Shown: in pieces, positions 47,212 to 59,553 of the stretch
Position numbering within the stretch: the stretch's first letter is position 1
How the letters are laid out: each line of letters starts with the position of its first letter
Assembly: GCA_954871525.1 (NCBI GenBank)
Contig: OX940863.1
Coordinates: 21,960,001 to 22,024,000, forward strand
Direction: 5' to 3'
From: Parietaria judaica
Taxonomy: Eukaryota; Streptophyta; Magnoliopsida; Rosales; Urticaceae
Length of the DNA stretch: 64,000 bases
Notes under the pieces: model-generated
Databases searched by the model: none
Told to the model about the DNA's origin: nothing
The model's input: only the letters and a program-made list of their open reading frames with translations
Translations under genes and position numbers: made by a program

Positions 47212-50200
47212 TCAATCGCCGTGGACGGAGACCAAAGCATCGGCGGATCCGGCTGCGAGGAGGACTTCGTAGGGATGGAAAGTGAGGCAACTCTTGCAAC
47301 CGGTCTTTTGGGCCATAGTCGTCGGATAGTACTTAATGGTGTTTAGTTGTTCTCCTTCCGAACTGAATACCCTTATGAGCTGTTCGGCCGAGCTACTTGC
47401 TATGATCGGGGCGTGTCTGTGGATGGCTAGGGCTGCCAGGGAGCCTCTGTTTATGGTGAGATAGGCGTCACTGTTACTTCGGATATCGAGGAACTTCATG
47501 TCACCGGCCTGAGAAGCACTCACAATCTGAAAAAAGAAACAATGCAAGCTAACTGTTACGATCTCTATTAGGCGGCAAGCTTGTTATTGTTGTGTTAAAT
47601 ACCATAACATCTAGTCAGGGTCGGTTACGGATATAGATCCGGAACATCAAACCGCTTCGGGATTGATGGCTCATTTATGATTATACTTTTAAAGTTTGAG
47701 TGGTTTGTTTATATTATTTGCCATTTGGCTTTCGGGTTGTTTTGTCTTTTAGGGTCTATTTATACAGCCCTAAGTGAATGGAAATATCACCAAAAATTTA
47801 TTCAGGAAGTTAGAATTAGTCTCTTCGTTTTAGTGTATTTTTGGTTCAAAACCCGTGAAAAAATCGATATCCAGGATTTTTGTTATTTTTGGGGACCTTA
47901 TTATGGGATTTTACTGAGGCTGTTAATTGATTTTCCGTGAATAAGGATTTTTCAATCAAAGGTTCTCTCCCTTTAACGAGACCAAGAGAAATCGGGACTT
48001 GCAGAGACGTGTCTTGAGGGTTAGAAACCATAGATAAAGGAATGATACCAAAATTCATGAAGAGATCCGAATCCTTGGGACCTAGCATTAATATAAGCAT
48101 ATTTCCCGGGGCCAAAGGAGAAAAAAACTCTTTAACATAATGTCCTGAATATCTTAGGTCAAATAAGGGGATTTTCGTACCTTAGCCGGATTAAGTCCCG
48201 GTTGAAAGCCGATTCCGATGACTCTTTCTAACTGCTCGACATGAGGCCGTGTTGTGTACACAAGTCTACAGAGTTGAAAAAGAATTAATATTAATAGCAC
48301 TGGACACAACACAGCTCTAAATTGTACTTTTTTTTAGCTAAAAAACAATCAATATCCTGCTAATTATTATATAAATCGAAATATAAATAAAAATACAGAT
48401 CTGAGAACCGTAGCTCTTTCGTCCTAAACTGAAAAGATATGAAAGGCTTACGCTTCAGGTGTTCTAACGTCATAGATTCTGACAGAACCGTCCATAAAAC
48501 CGGCAGCAAATTGACCTCCGTGAACTTGAGAAGCAGACTGCAAAAACCGGATGCAGTGAACAAAGATCAACAAGAAAATTGTTTCTGATATTAACTAGAA
48601 GACTATTTATGAAAAACTATGAAGTATGTGAGCTTTTAATGTAGCTCAATTTGACAAAGGTGCAAATACACAAAAAAAGAAAAGAAAAAAAGCTTCCCAA
48701 AAAAGTAGCTACGGATCTTAAAATGGCGTAAAAACTTGCTTCTTCACTAGATCATCGAAATGAAGGGTGTGATAGTAAGAGGGTGAAATGACAATACATG
48801 CCTTATCATGATGAACAGCGTATAACTTAAATTTACCGTCAAACTTGTAGTTCCCAAATATCCGACTACACTACAGCACGTTATAAGCAAGTTTGAAATC
48901 ATAAGCGAGAAAACATTATCTAATGCAATTTGAAGGTAGGAAATCTCACCATTGCTGAGATATAGCAGTCCGATGATGAATAATGCACAGAATTAACAAG
49001 CTGTTCCTTATCCAGATCCCATACCATGATGCGCGATATCTCCCCGGTCGCGTACTAATTAAGCAAATAAGAAAGAAAAATCATTTCGGGCGAGTTACAA
49101 TTTAGAGCTATACGCTTCTGCTGGCCCTCGGTTAGAGGGATAGTGCGCCAGCGACCCCTGCTTTAAAAAAAATACGTGAATAGTTCATGTGTTCGTATAT
49201 TAGAGCTCATCAGGGGTCGTCATTGGGTTCTACCCCTGCAACCAATGTGACAACATTACAAAGATTAATTTGAAAAAATAATGAAGAAGCAAGTACTAGA
49301 TATCCAGATTGCTGTTGCCAGTCCACAACAGTATTCAAGCTTCGACCGCCCGGTTTATAACCTTGAATCGAAAGAAAAGCAGTCACCAGCTTTTGCTCGC
49401 CTTTCAATGTATAATCTTTCCAAATCCGGATGTTTCCATCACCTGTGAAAATTTGGAAAACCGAGCAGAGTCAAATAAAAAAATGCACACTACTAAGAAA
49501 TTGAAGATGGAAGTTCGGCATATTACATGAAGCAGCTAGAAGCAAGCTGTCATCTAGCTCATTCACAAGGGCGAGTTTGGAAATTCCTTTATCGGGGTAA
49601 ACGTGATTATCAAAGCTGTTGAGAAGTGTAGCCTCGTCGTAGTTCCACACCCTACAAAATAAATAAAGAGTAAATTCACCAAAACTAAAAAAAAGTCCAA
49701 TGACGCATACACCGAGTCACTTAATGAATAAGGTGGGCATGCTATGCTTAACAGAAAGTCATAGATACGGTATTCATGTAGATTTTTGGGATAATGATAA
49801 TTAGAAGTTATTAAAATGTAATCACAATTACTCTTACTAATACCTCTACAAAAGATACTAGCTAATTAGTTATGATCACACTAGACTAAGTAAACGTTAA
49901 TAAAACTTACAAACTAGTACCTGCGGTTCTATATTTCTACAGTTAACAGTACTTTTTTAATTTTCCGTACCCAATTCTCTCGTTCTCGTCTGCAGCAATT
50001 ACAATATGGGAGAATGGCTGCAGCAAGATTGCTTTTGTCCCTGTTTCGAACTTTGTATCCCATCTCGCAATTTGATTGTTGAGTTTGCTTAAAGCTGATC
50101 AACATAGAAAAACATACACATAAAAATTCTGGCTTAAACCGGACGATATTCAAAAGACTAACACTCTATTCAACAACAAGGAATACCCACAGGAATGCTG

Positions 50201-53200
50201 GCATTTCACCATGTGTTCTAAAGCAAATCTTTCTCTCTCCTTTCTTTTGGCTAATATCCCTTCACTTTCATCGGCAACAGTAAGAAGCGGCCTTGAAAAG
50301 TGTTCTCGACTCCAACTGTAAATGGTTGATTGTGGAAGAAGGCAACGTTCTAAAAAGCAGAAAGTGTTAGAAAATTTTCTAGTATTGATCAGGGTTTAGG
50401 CGTATATCTTGAATTGATCAAGTAAATTAAATGTCTAGATTTTCATAAATATGTGTATGCCCATCATCAATGATAAATACACAGGAGAAAACTATCCCAA
50501 GAATACCATTTGTTTCAGAAGGTGCCTCAGAAACTGTTATTGGATTGGCCAATCCCGAGTCCGGAGAACTCTTTAAATGAGGTCTGAACTCTAACGAATA
50601 AACCCTTCGCATCCCTGCTAAGTAACTTGGTCTTGGAGGGCTGACCGGAGGAGTCCAAAAAGTCAAAGGCACGTGACCTGCAGAACAAGTTTTAATCAAT
50701 ATTGACAAAATATTAGTTATATAATTAGAAGTAGAGAGTGTCGAAACTGTAACAACAGTTTGTAGAATTAGATAACTTGACTAGAAAGTTAATTATCAGC
50801 CATGTACACTATTAACATTGTGATTTTCTTAAGAATAGTATCTATGAGGAGATTATTTTCTGCCTTACGAAATTAATTATTCACGAAATGCCCACAAAGT
50901 GTAACGACTATTTCATCCAGAAGGAATAAAATATAATTCGTTATAAATGAAACAATTATAACAAACCAAGAGAATTTACTTCCTCCATTCATGTCAAACC
51001 ATGAGGATGATCGAGTCAGTTTTACGGGTTTCGTCACCATCTGTTCTATCCCCATAATAGCCAAAACCTGGCGACCGAGCTTAGCTATACGTGGAGATGG
51101 GTCCTTTGCGAAAGTGAACATCGCCGATACACACTGCGTATAAATTGCAGTGTCTAGAGTTTCTGCTGTTGGGAGATGAAATCCATTGCTCATATTATCA
51201 TATAATATTCCCAAACTGGAACGTGGAGATGAACCATCGGACGAGGGAAAACCATGCGAAATTTCGGAAGTAGAAACTCGCGGATTTGAAGCAGTCCGAG
51301 TCGGAAATATGTTGATTGGATTTTTTCTCTGGGGAGAATACGATCGGGGTTTCGTATATATTTCTGTGACTGACTTGAAGTGGGTCTTGTGACCAAAGGA
51401 AAATCTCCCAAGAGCTGTTAAGATTGAAAGAAAAATGAAAATATTCAATACTAAGTTTCACACAAAACATAGAGTAATTGAACTATTTCCACCTGAACTT
51501 CATTTGTTGGTGCACTTTGCCCCCCAAACTTTATTTACGTCGTTTTTACGATCTCCGCCATGTGTTGACTGTCGCACACAAATGAATATTTTTTTCGTCA
51601 TTTTTTAACTTGTTGAGAGGAATGTGCTAGTTTTTGGATGTTCATTTGTGTGTTGCTGCCAAAAATTATAGTTCAGAGGGCAAAGTAAACCAACATACAA
51701 AGTTCAAGGGGCATTACTGCTGATAACTCAAAATTACAGCTTAGTTGGTATCTCTCAAGCGGTAATAGAGAACTAAGAGTAAAAAGTACAGCCATCAAAA
51801 TACATTGTGCAAGATTAGTATTGCAATGAAGCTGAAAAAATAGAATACAAGAAAATTCATGGAAAAAAGCAACAAATTAGCATGTAATAACAATGAAACT
51901 TCTGTACAGAACATACCAACAGCCACTTCAGACCGGACTAACGGGCTTCCATCGGAGGCGACACTCAATAAGCTTCTGACAATACTGAATTCCGCCCTTA
52001 TCTTTTCATCATTTTCACATTCATGTTCATCATCTCTACACAGCTCTGATCCCACATCAAGCAAGGTACCCATCGCAAAAATGGCAGACGCCCTAACCTG
52101 AAACGTATAAATGTTTATTAAGCAACCATTTATTATGTAAAGTAAAATTATTTTTCAAAAGTTGAGAAATAAATCAAAACCTCTGGTTGCGGTGCTGTCA
52201 GCAGAGGAGAATATATAGCAAGGGCGTTTTCTCTTAAACCAATGACTTGAGCCTCGGGAAAGTCTTCCCATAGCTTTCCAAGGCAAAGACACAGCCACTG
52301 AAGAAACAGAGGTTCGGTTTGAGCATCATTTGGAGTTGAACACTGAAGATGCTTCAAGCAAACATTGACAAGACCTGCTTCGATGCAGGCTTCCTGGGCG
52401 TGACTGTGACCGTCCACGATCACAGCCAATACAAACGCAGCCATTGCACGCTGTTTCGGATATGCTTCCAAGCTATCGAGATATCTGATAAAATCCGTAT
52501 GACCTCCATCTTTTACAAGATCAACCTGACATGAATATCACCCAATAAGCAGAAAAACATTTTCTGATCAGCATGTAATTAAAACTAGGAGTTTTTTTTT
52601 TTGTTTTTTTTTTTAAGGTATGTAGTCCTGAAATCCGAAAATTATGCGCCTAAAGTCAATAATAAAAAATTATAGCACATAGCCCCTTTTTATTTGATTT
52701 CGTTGGATAAAAAGAATTAATCTTTTCAAATTTTAAATATTTTTTATTTAATAACTTAATGTTGTGATTTTATAACCATCTTTAGTTTTACATATACATA
52801 CGTAGACACGTTAGGAAATACCTTATCAAGTGCAAGAATCTTTGTCCATATGAACACGAGAATTTTCTGTATCTCCGGTGTTGTCGTTTGCAAGAGCTTC
52901 ACTATATACGGATATATTCCAGCAGACAATGCCTACAATTACATAACAATAAGTCAAAAGCTTTTTCTTCCTCTACCAAAGTAGGGAAACCTGAGTGAAT
53001 AAAACAGAGTACCAAATCAACAGCCCAAAGTCCCATATCTAGGAATCTACCAAGAAGATCAAGTGCCCGGAACCGATAGCCCTGACTAAGCAAAACCTGG
53101 ACAAAGAAAGACAAAATTTTGACTAAACGACTTCAGTAGAGAAAACGATTATAACCAATAAAATATTGAGTTAAAAGAACCATCTTGCCTGAAGAACAAT

Positions 53201-56200
53201 GGGCAACTGTTGTGGTGGTTTCTTATGCTCGGAGCCATGGTCAAGCCAAACCTCGAAGGCAGTCAATTGTTCCGTGAAAAATGGACTTGGCTGAATTAAA
53301 ATAAATATATATATATATTTAATGACAGTGTATTTACTCACTAATATTCAATACAAAATAACTTGAAATCAACCTGGAACAAGGCATTAGGATCTTCAAA
53401 TAAAGATGGAAGCTGAGAAAGGCAGATTTCAGCAGCCATATCCCATGCGTCCCTGCGATATGCAATGACTTGACTAACAATCAAGTAAATAAAAATTGCA
53501 AAAAGTGTTCATTCCAAAAGATTTTTAACAGTATGTGCTCAATTGGGTGCGAATGAAATACAATTTCTTGTTTAATAATAGATAATTGATTGCAACCTAC
53601 CCGTCAACTGAGCCTAATAGAACCATTCTATAATAACTCTATAATAACATAGCATTAATAATAATAGCAAATATGCATAAACAAAGAACTACTCTATAGT
53701 ACCACATATAATGTTGATGAGTAGGCGGTAATATCGGGTAAGAGATTGGAGAACAATTTGCGGAACGCATAATTCTATCTGCAAGTAAGAAATTACGAAA
53801 AAGACTGGCGACCAATAAATCCTGTCTGAACAGCCTCTGGAAAAGCTCTGCAGAAGATACAAGTTGTAAAAATAATAAATATATATGAAGTTAGGTGTCA
53901 ATTAGCTATAAATAGTCATTTATAGTGCCAATGTGTTAGTAGTGTTATATTAGTATGCTTGGTTAACTTTTCTTAGTTTAGCTTATATTTCCCAAGTTAA
54001 AGCCAGTCCTAAATTGTATATATGCCATTAGATTATTATTGAATAAAATATTCGGAAAATTCAAAATAAGCTGAAACGAGCATGGACAGTTATCATGTTC
54101 AAAGACCTTAGAAAATTGCATCATGTGTCAGAAAGGGAAGGACCTACCACGTGGCAGAACGTTCCAAGCAATGGTATTAGTGACTGCAGTAAGAATCCAG
54201 TTCAAATCGCCCAAAAGGGTTTTCCGGTCATTTTGCCGGCCGGGGATCTTGTCAATTAGTGAGTCATCAAAATATTCGTCCAGTAATGACCGTCTACGAA
54301 GCCTGAAATGAGATAATCCATCAAGCACATATATTTGTTTCAGAAGCATCATGGGTTATTCTGAGCTCTAAGATTGTGAATGAAGATGATTTTGTTAATA
54401 GATCTATACTTGATACATGAAATTATATATATATATATATATATATAACCAATTCATACTTACGTGAACTAAAACTTTGTTGTTACACAATAAACACACT
54501 GATAAAAATAAAAAAGAAAAATAAAAAAACTCTAGGCAATCTATACAACTGCATAATTTTTAGCACCTTTATGTTTTCTGCATATCATGATAGAACACAT
54601 CAAGCATAAGATACCATACATCATGTCAGGAAAAGAAAATAAACTTGACCAAAGTAGGTATGAGATACTATGTCGATATAATATATATATATATATATGT
54701 TCTGCTTTACAGAAGCCAAGGAAAAAGGCTCAACCATCTGAGTGCCATTTTGATGGGTGTGGTGAGACACGATGTAAAGACATCAGCGGGAAACTCAGCA
54801 CTCTGTGGAAGAGTCTCGTGAGCTTCACAAGCGGCAAGCAGAATGCAATCCCTCATGGAACCAGAGGACGAGTTTGAAGCACTCCGTTCATGAAGCTATT
54901 GAATCCAGCTCGTAAATATCCAAAACAAAAAAAATGAATTTCATGTGTAGAAATATACAGTAAGGATTAGTATAATGGTCCCTAGTTATGGATCTTGTCA
55001 CATATCTAGAACCCGTGAAACATTTTTTTTATGGTGTCTACCCTAAATCATGGAGAGAAACTAAGCTAAATTATCTTCATAAGCCGACATTACAAGTTGA
55101 TGGATTGAGCCTTACATCAATAACCCTTGAGCATAATCGAACATAACTTAATAATTTAAGTAATAGAATTTAAATAACAAGAAATAAGACAAAATATAAA
55201 TAAGTATAATTAGAATATAACTAGTGATACGCTCGTAATATTTTTGGGGGTATTTATAATTAACTAGCTAGCAACATTATGTAGAGAAACAGTAAGATTA
55301 AATTATTAAAATTATGGGTTAATGACGGCAAAAATACCCAAAGTTTGGTCAAAGAACCCCTCGTGTACCCAAAGTTTAAAAATGGTGGTAAAAATACCCA
55401 AAGTCGCATTTGGGGAGTTGACCAGTCAATTCTCGTAACGCCGTTAACTTACCTGTTAACTTTGGCCACACAGACAAACGTGAGTTGCTGACATAACTAT
55501 TGCTGCCACGTGGACGAGCCCACATCAGGCTCGTTTACGACAAAAAAACGAATTAAACCCCTAGCTAATACTATTTAATACAACGAATTGAACCCCTGAT
55601 GATTACACTTAACAAAACTGATTTGTCTACGTGGCCAGAGTTAACAGGTAAGTTAACAATGTTACGAGAATGAAGTGGTCAACTCCCCAAATGTGACTTT
55701 GGGTATTTTTGCCACCACTTTTAAACTTTGGGTACACGAGGGGTTCTTTGACCAAACTTTGGGTATTTTCGCCATCATTAACCCTTAAAATTATTATCGT
55801 TTTATGTGCAAGTATGAATGTATTTTGTTAAATGATTTTCACATTAAGTCCTGTTAGTATAATTGCCTCTCAACAACCAAAATCAATCATTTTAGTTTAC
55901 CTCAATGAAAGAATTCACAATCATCCCAGCAGCTGAGCAGTCAAAGACATACATTGAGGGAGTCTTCAACCACAAATCAAGCTCACTCACTAATAACGGA
56001 ATGTACTGCGTAAAACTCTGCATTAATTACATCGATGAGAGCTCAGCAGACGTCTACATAATTATGATTTTTCTCGAGACTGATATATGACGAATTTTTT
56101 TGATATTTACTGCACGTGATTAGAGCATGAACGTAAAGAGCTTCAAAGTAAGACCATAGTACCTCATTGAAGACCCAGATTTCACCATTAGCAGTTGGCT

Positions 56201-57806
56201 TAGGAACACCATGACCGTTATAATGAAATAATACCCTCTCGGACTTAGCGTATTTGCGGACTCTGTGACAAAGGTTCTTGACTTCCTCCACATTGGGGTC
56301 AAGCTGGACCTCATACGAAGCCTGCTCGGATATTTTCAAATACAATAAATTTCTGATACATTCTATGATTATTGAACATGCCAGTATATACTCACTCTTG
56401 GTTGCAATCTTTCGTACTGCAAGCTCAAATTCTTTCCGATCGTCCCAAGAGCCCTTTTCGGTGCCATAGAAAAAGGATCTAATAAAATTCAGAAGAAAAG
56501 AGCTGATAGGAATCAACGTTGAGCTTGATTAAAAGTAGAAAAGAGCCGCTCTCAGTTAAGCTCGTTATACTCAAAGACTAAACTGCCCTTACTAAGCATA
56601 AACTAAATAGCCAAGTCCATTTTCCGTTTCAGCTTGCAGTAGACTTTAACAGAACAAACAGAATTCAATGAACTTCCAATTATTAAGTAGGTTCCCTTAA
56701 AAGATTTGAAAAATCGAAAAGGGGAACATTTTTCAGCAATTCATAATACGAGGTCGAAGAATTAGACGACATAACTAAAAGTAAATCAATCAAGTGGGGA
56801 GAAGTAAGAATTAACACTGAATGTACCTGTCCAGCACTCTGTTCTGGCACAAGGAGATATCTTAATCACGTCCGCGGGGTCAACGCCGATATTCAAACAT
56901 AAAACGAGGGCAATGTGCCCCGTTTTCATCTGCACCCCGAACAGAACGGGTGATTAAACCGTACTGATTTGATTCCCAAGAAGAAACCTAACTTGAAGAA
57001 ACGGACGACCAACAAAGAAGAAACAGAAGACTAACAACGAGGAAACAGTGCTATGAAATTTCTAGACATCCATTAAACTACTTGCATTACAAGCTAAGTC
57101 TGATCCAACAGCAGGAATGGCTTGATCTTCAACCGGAATTACCAATAAGCGAATTTCTAAGGATTTTTTCTTTTTTCGTCCACAACCTATCTCTAGCATT
57201 TAATCATCCTTGGGAATATGGATTCATTCAAGGGATATTTATGGCAAAAGTACCACGAAGTATCTCCTTGTAGGCGGCATATTTCAAATTTGATTTTGTT
57301 GTGGAAAAAGTTCCAAAAAACCAAAAAAAGTCCTGCATTAAGTTGCAAATTTCGTACGGCAGAACCATTTTTGGTCTTTTGAAATACGACTATACTTTGT
57401 GATACTTTTGCCGCAAATATCTATCATTCAAGTCAAGGATGTTTCCATGGATATTGATTCATCAAACGAAAGTTAGTGCTTGAATTGCTAGTTGCAATTT
57501 CTGAAAATCATTCAAGGGAATCGAATCAACGCAACACACATGAAATTGAAATGAAATCAACAAGAAGAAGAAGAAGGATTTCGTTACTCGTTCTTTCGGC
57601 CGCCACTTCGAGACCAATCCGCCGTCAGAGGGGCCCACCACAGGCACAGGTAGGCGTGCCTCGTGACGCGACTCGCGCAGGACGACCGTCTGCGGTAGGT
57701 AGGCCATGCTCGTCGCGCACGCAGCCTCCAAATCGCGCCTCAGCGACGACAACGAGCTCGCGCCATCTCCGCCGCGCTCGTCGGAGTGCTTGGACGCCGT
57801 CTTCAT
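47212..57806 (-). CDS. RAPTOR1: RAPTOR, regulatory-associated protein of TOR, 24 exons
   Basis: Substrate-recruiting scaffold of TOR complex 1. Exons, 5' to 3': 57806-57588, 56929-56827, 56478-56396, 56321-56163, 56017-55901, 54895-54735, 54302-54148, 53847-53703, 53452-53374, 53290-53189, 53096-53013, 52932-52822, 52525-52181, 52097-51917, 51414-50980, 50677-50507, 50349-50191, 50094-49971, 49651-49527, 49442-49297, 49054-48950, 48537-48452, 48265-48181, 47526-47212; 1264 aa. The caspase-like RNC domain spans about 33-235 ([40 protein letters not shown] with H172, YVFDCSAA with C215). HEAT repeats follow (about 300-700: [34 protein letters not shown]). Seven WD40 blades occupy about 940-1264. 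Oddities: a GC donor after exon 10, a shifted acceptor at exon 13, and Gly in place of Arg in ENERIGVWN. The start is the first ATG (MKTASKH); an upstream in-frame GTG is ignored. Introns 1, 5 and 14 carry small transposons. Confidence 0.95.
51477..51730. mobile_element. Small fold-back (MITE-like) in RAPTOR intron 14
   Basis: The arms share inverted TTGAACTT, TGTTGGT(G/T)(C/T)ACTTTGCCC and (C/G)AACT segments, with a short loop containing ACACAAATGAA(T/C)AT in both orientations. The target duplication was not resolved. A single related arm lies at 46803-46866. Confidence 0.65.
54424..54448. repeat. (TA)n microsatellite in RAPTOR intron 6
   Basis: About 12 TA units; a second short (TA)n lies at about 54679-54698. 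Confidence 0.85.
55316..55784. mobile_element. Fold-back Mutator-like element in RAPTOR intron 5, 469 bp
   Basis: The ends are GGGTTAATGACGGC and its inverse, with an exact 10-bp direct repeat TTAAAATTAT at 55306-55315 and 55785-55794 (9-10 bp target duplication). The arms share CAAAGAACCCCTCGTGTACC, GGGGAGTTGACC and GTTAACTTACCTGTTAACT. It is the complete relative of the solo arm in LOR copy 1 (8643-8860). Arm identity is high, suggesting a fairly recent insertion. Confidence 0.92.
57233..57423. mobile_element. MITE in RAPTOR intron 1, 191 bp
   Basis: Inverted ends GGATATTTATGGCAAAAGTA and TAGATATTTGCGGCAAAAGTA, with an exact 9-bp duplication TCATTCAAG at 57224-57232 and 57424-57432. The size, ends and 9-bp duplication fit a Mutator-like MITE. 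The GGCAAAAGTACCA core recurs in 18663-19204. Confidence 0.85.
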
Positions 57807-58190
57807 CGCCGCATAGCTGAGAAGCTTCGAACTCACGCGTACAGAGGCAGAGGCAGAGGCAGAGGCAAATCAAGGAAGCAGAGAGGCGTGAGGATTGGCA
57901 AGGAGGAGAGGAGAAGATGAAGCTCGAGAATCCATGGGAGAGTTGCAGAGAGTCACAGAGCGCGCGCTTTTGGGAGTGATCATTCTGCGTGACAGACTCA
58001 CTACACAGTGTAATTTGAAAGAATGGGCTAAAACGGAGATATTGTTTCGTTCCCTACTCTCGTTATGTTCGTTATGTTCTGTATTTTCTTTTATATTTAT
58101 TTTTTGCCCTAATAAATACAATTTGCCAATTTTTATTTATTTTTTACCCAGTATTTTGCGAAATTACTAATTTATTTTTTGGTATTTGAG
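57807..58190 (-). promoter_or_regulatory. RAPTOR promoter and leader; shared divergent region
   Basis: The leader on the minus strand contains a (TGCCTC)4 hexamer run (57842-57866) and is GC-rich to about 57990. 58060-58190 is A/T-rich and probably the core of a region shared with the leader-like segment on the + strand. No clear TATA box was seen. Confidence 0.4.
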
Positions 58191-58609
58191 CGGTGGACGG
58201 TTTATTTTTATTACATTTTCTTTTAGGGTTTTTTTTTTCAAACATATTCTTGATTTTTCTTCGTGATTACTTCACTTCGACGCTTTCTATTCCCAAGATC
58301 CTCTCTTCCGACTCCGAACGTTTTTCTCTTCTCTATTGTACTCCTCGTTCTTCTATTCTGTTCATTCTGGTTCGAGAACGACTTCGAGCAACGAGGCTTT
58401 CTTCTCTTTGCTTTCCCGGCGAAGGACGATCCTTTCAGCGACGAGTTTCGCCGATTATCGTCTTCATCCTCCCCAAAGCCACATAAATGGAGGTAAATGC
58501 TTATTCTTTGAGAAACTTATGCTTTGCGAACTGTTTTTACTATTAATGATGTTAGAGTTTACTTATTTTACATGCAATATACTATACTGTGTGGTTTACG
58601 AAGAAGAAC
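58191..58609 (+). other. Orphan leader-like segment ending ATGGAG|GTAAAT
   Basis: 58255-58490 has the C/T-rich, GC-elevated make-up of a plant 5' UTR and is followed at 58486-58497 by ATGGAGGTAAAT, a start codon plus a donor-like site. No matching downstream exon is visible; the transposon-derived region starts by about 58620. Either a gene head to head with RAPTOR continues beyond this window, or it has lost its body. Several short frames across this block are judged non-coding. Confidence 0.35.
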
Positions 58610-59553
58610 GAGTATAGGGTTGGTTCTGTACCTATTACAGCAATACCGCTATCTATTTACGCTCCGTTCACAGAATACCACTAGCAGTTCGCCGTTGGTC
58701 CGAATATACTGCATTACCGCTATTTTTTTAGAATTGCCGCTAGCTATCTATTTACACCCCGTTGTATATTACCGATAGCGGTTTGCCGTTGCTCCCTATA
58801 TACTGCATTACCGCTATGTATAACAAAAATTAATCAAGTTATGATTTGTTTTTTCGCGGAAATAGCTTTATAATATCATCTTGGCGGATGAGTTGTACGA
58901 CTGTGAGGTCTTCACCGAAGAAGCAAACTTCTTGACGATCACGAATATCATTAAGGAGAACCTGAACACGGGAGAGGCTGAGTGGTTCCGGCGCACACAG
59001 TTTGGGCCTCTATTAGATGTCCCCATCCACTACGAGCACTCTCCCCAACTGTTCTGGATTTTTTTTTTAGTAGCACTACACATCAAGGGTCATTCGAGTT
59101 GTGGATGTTGGTGAACAATGTTCCATTACGATACGGGGTTTGAGAATTTTCCATTATCACCGGGCTAAATTGCGGACTCGTGTCGAACCTTGAAGCTATT
59201 GTTGGACGAGGTTTCGAAAATAATGATGCATTCAAGCAACGAATGTGGCCAGATGCAAGCTCTTCGGTCACATTAGGAATGCTGGTGTCCAAATTAGATA
59301 ACAGTCATCTTCATCCGATTGTGAGCAGCGACGACAAGAGAAGGTTGGCATGCCTCTGCTTCGTCTTCGGAGTGTTGTTACCCCATCCTGGTGAAACTAG
59401 TTTGCCTAGGGAATTCTTGTCCTTGGCGGAGGACCTTGACGTATTCGTTCAATATCCTTGGGGCCGAAAGTCATTCATGTTATCGGCACAGATTCTCTGG
59501 AAGAAAGCACTTAAGGAGTTGCGAAACAACATCCCTAGACAATGAGCAGCAGG

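Noticed and set aside
52526..52821. RAPTOR intron 12 as a U12 or AT-acceptor intron that retains Ser-Cys-Gln
   Set aside because: The donor is GTATTTCC rather than the U12 consensus and an AT acceptor with a GT donor is very rare. A shifted AG acceptor is simpler, although cDNA is needed.
57625..58121. Frames antisense or out of phase around the RAPTOR first exon
   Set aside because: They come from GC-rich exon 1 and the (TGCCTC)4 leader repeat; only the MKTASKH frame joins the downstream RNC exons.
58263..58617. Three overlapping frames of 77-97 codons in the leader-like block
   Set aside because: Low-complexity Ser/Phe/Leu/Arg translations of a C/T-rich tract, no shared domain, and all overlap one another.
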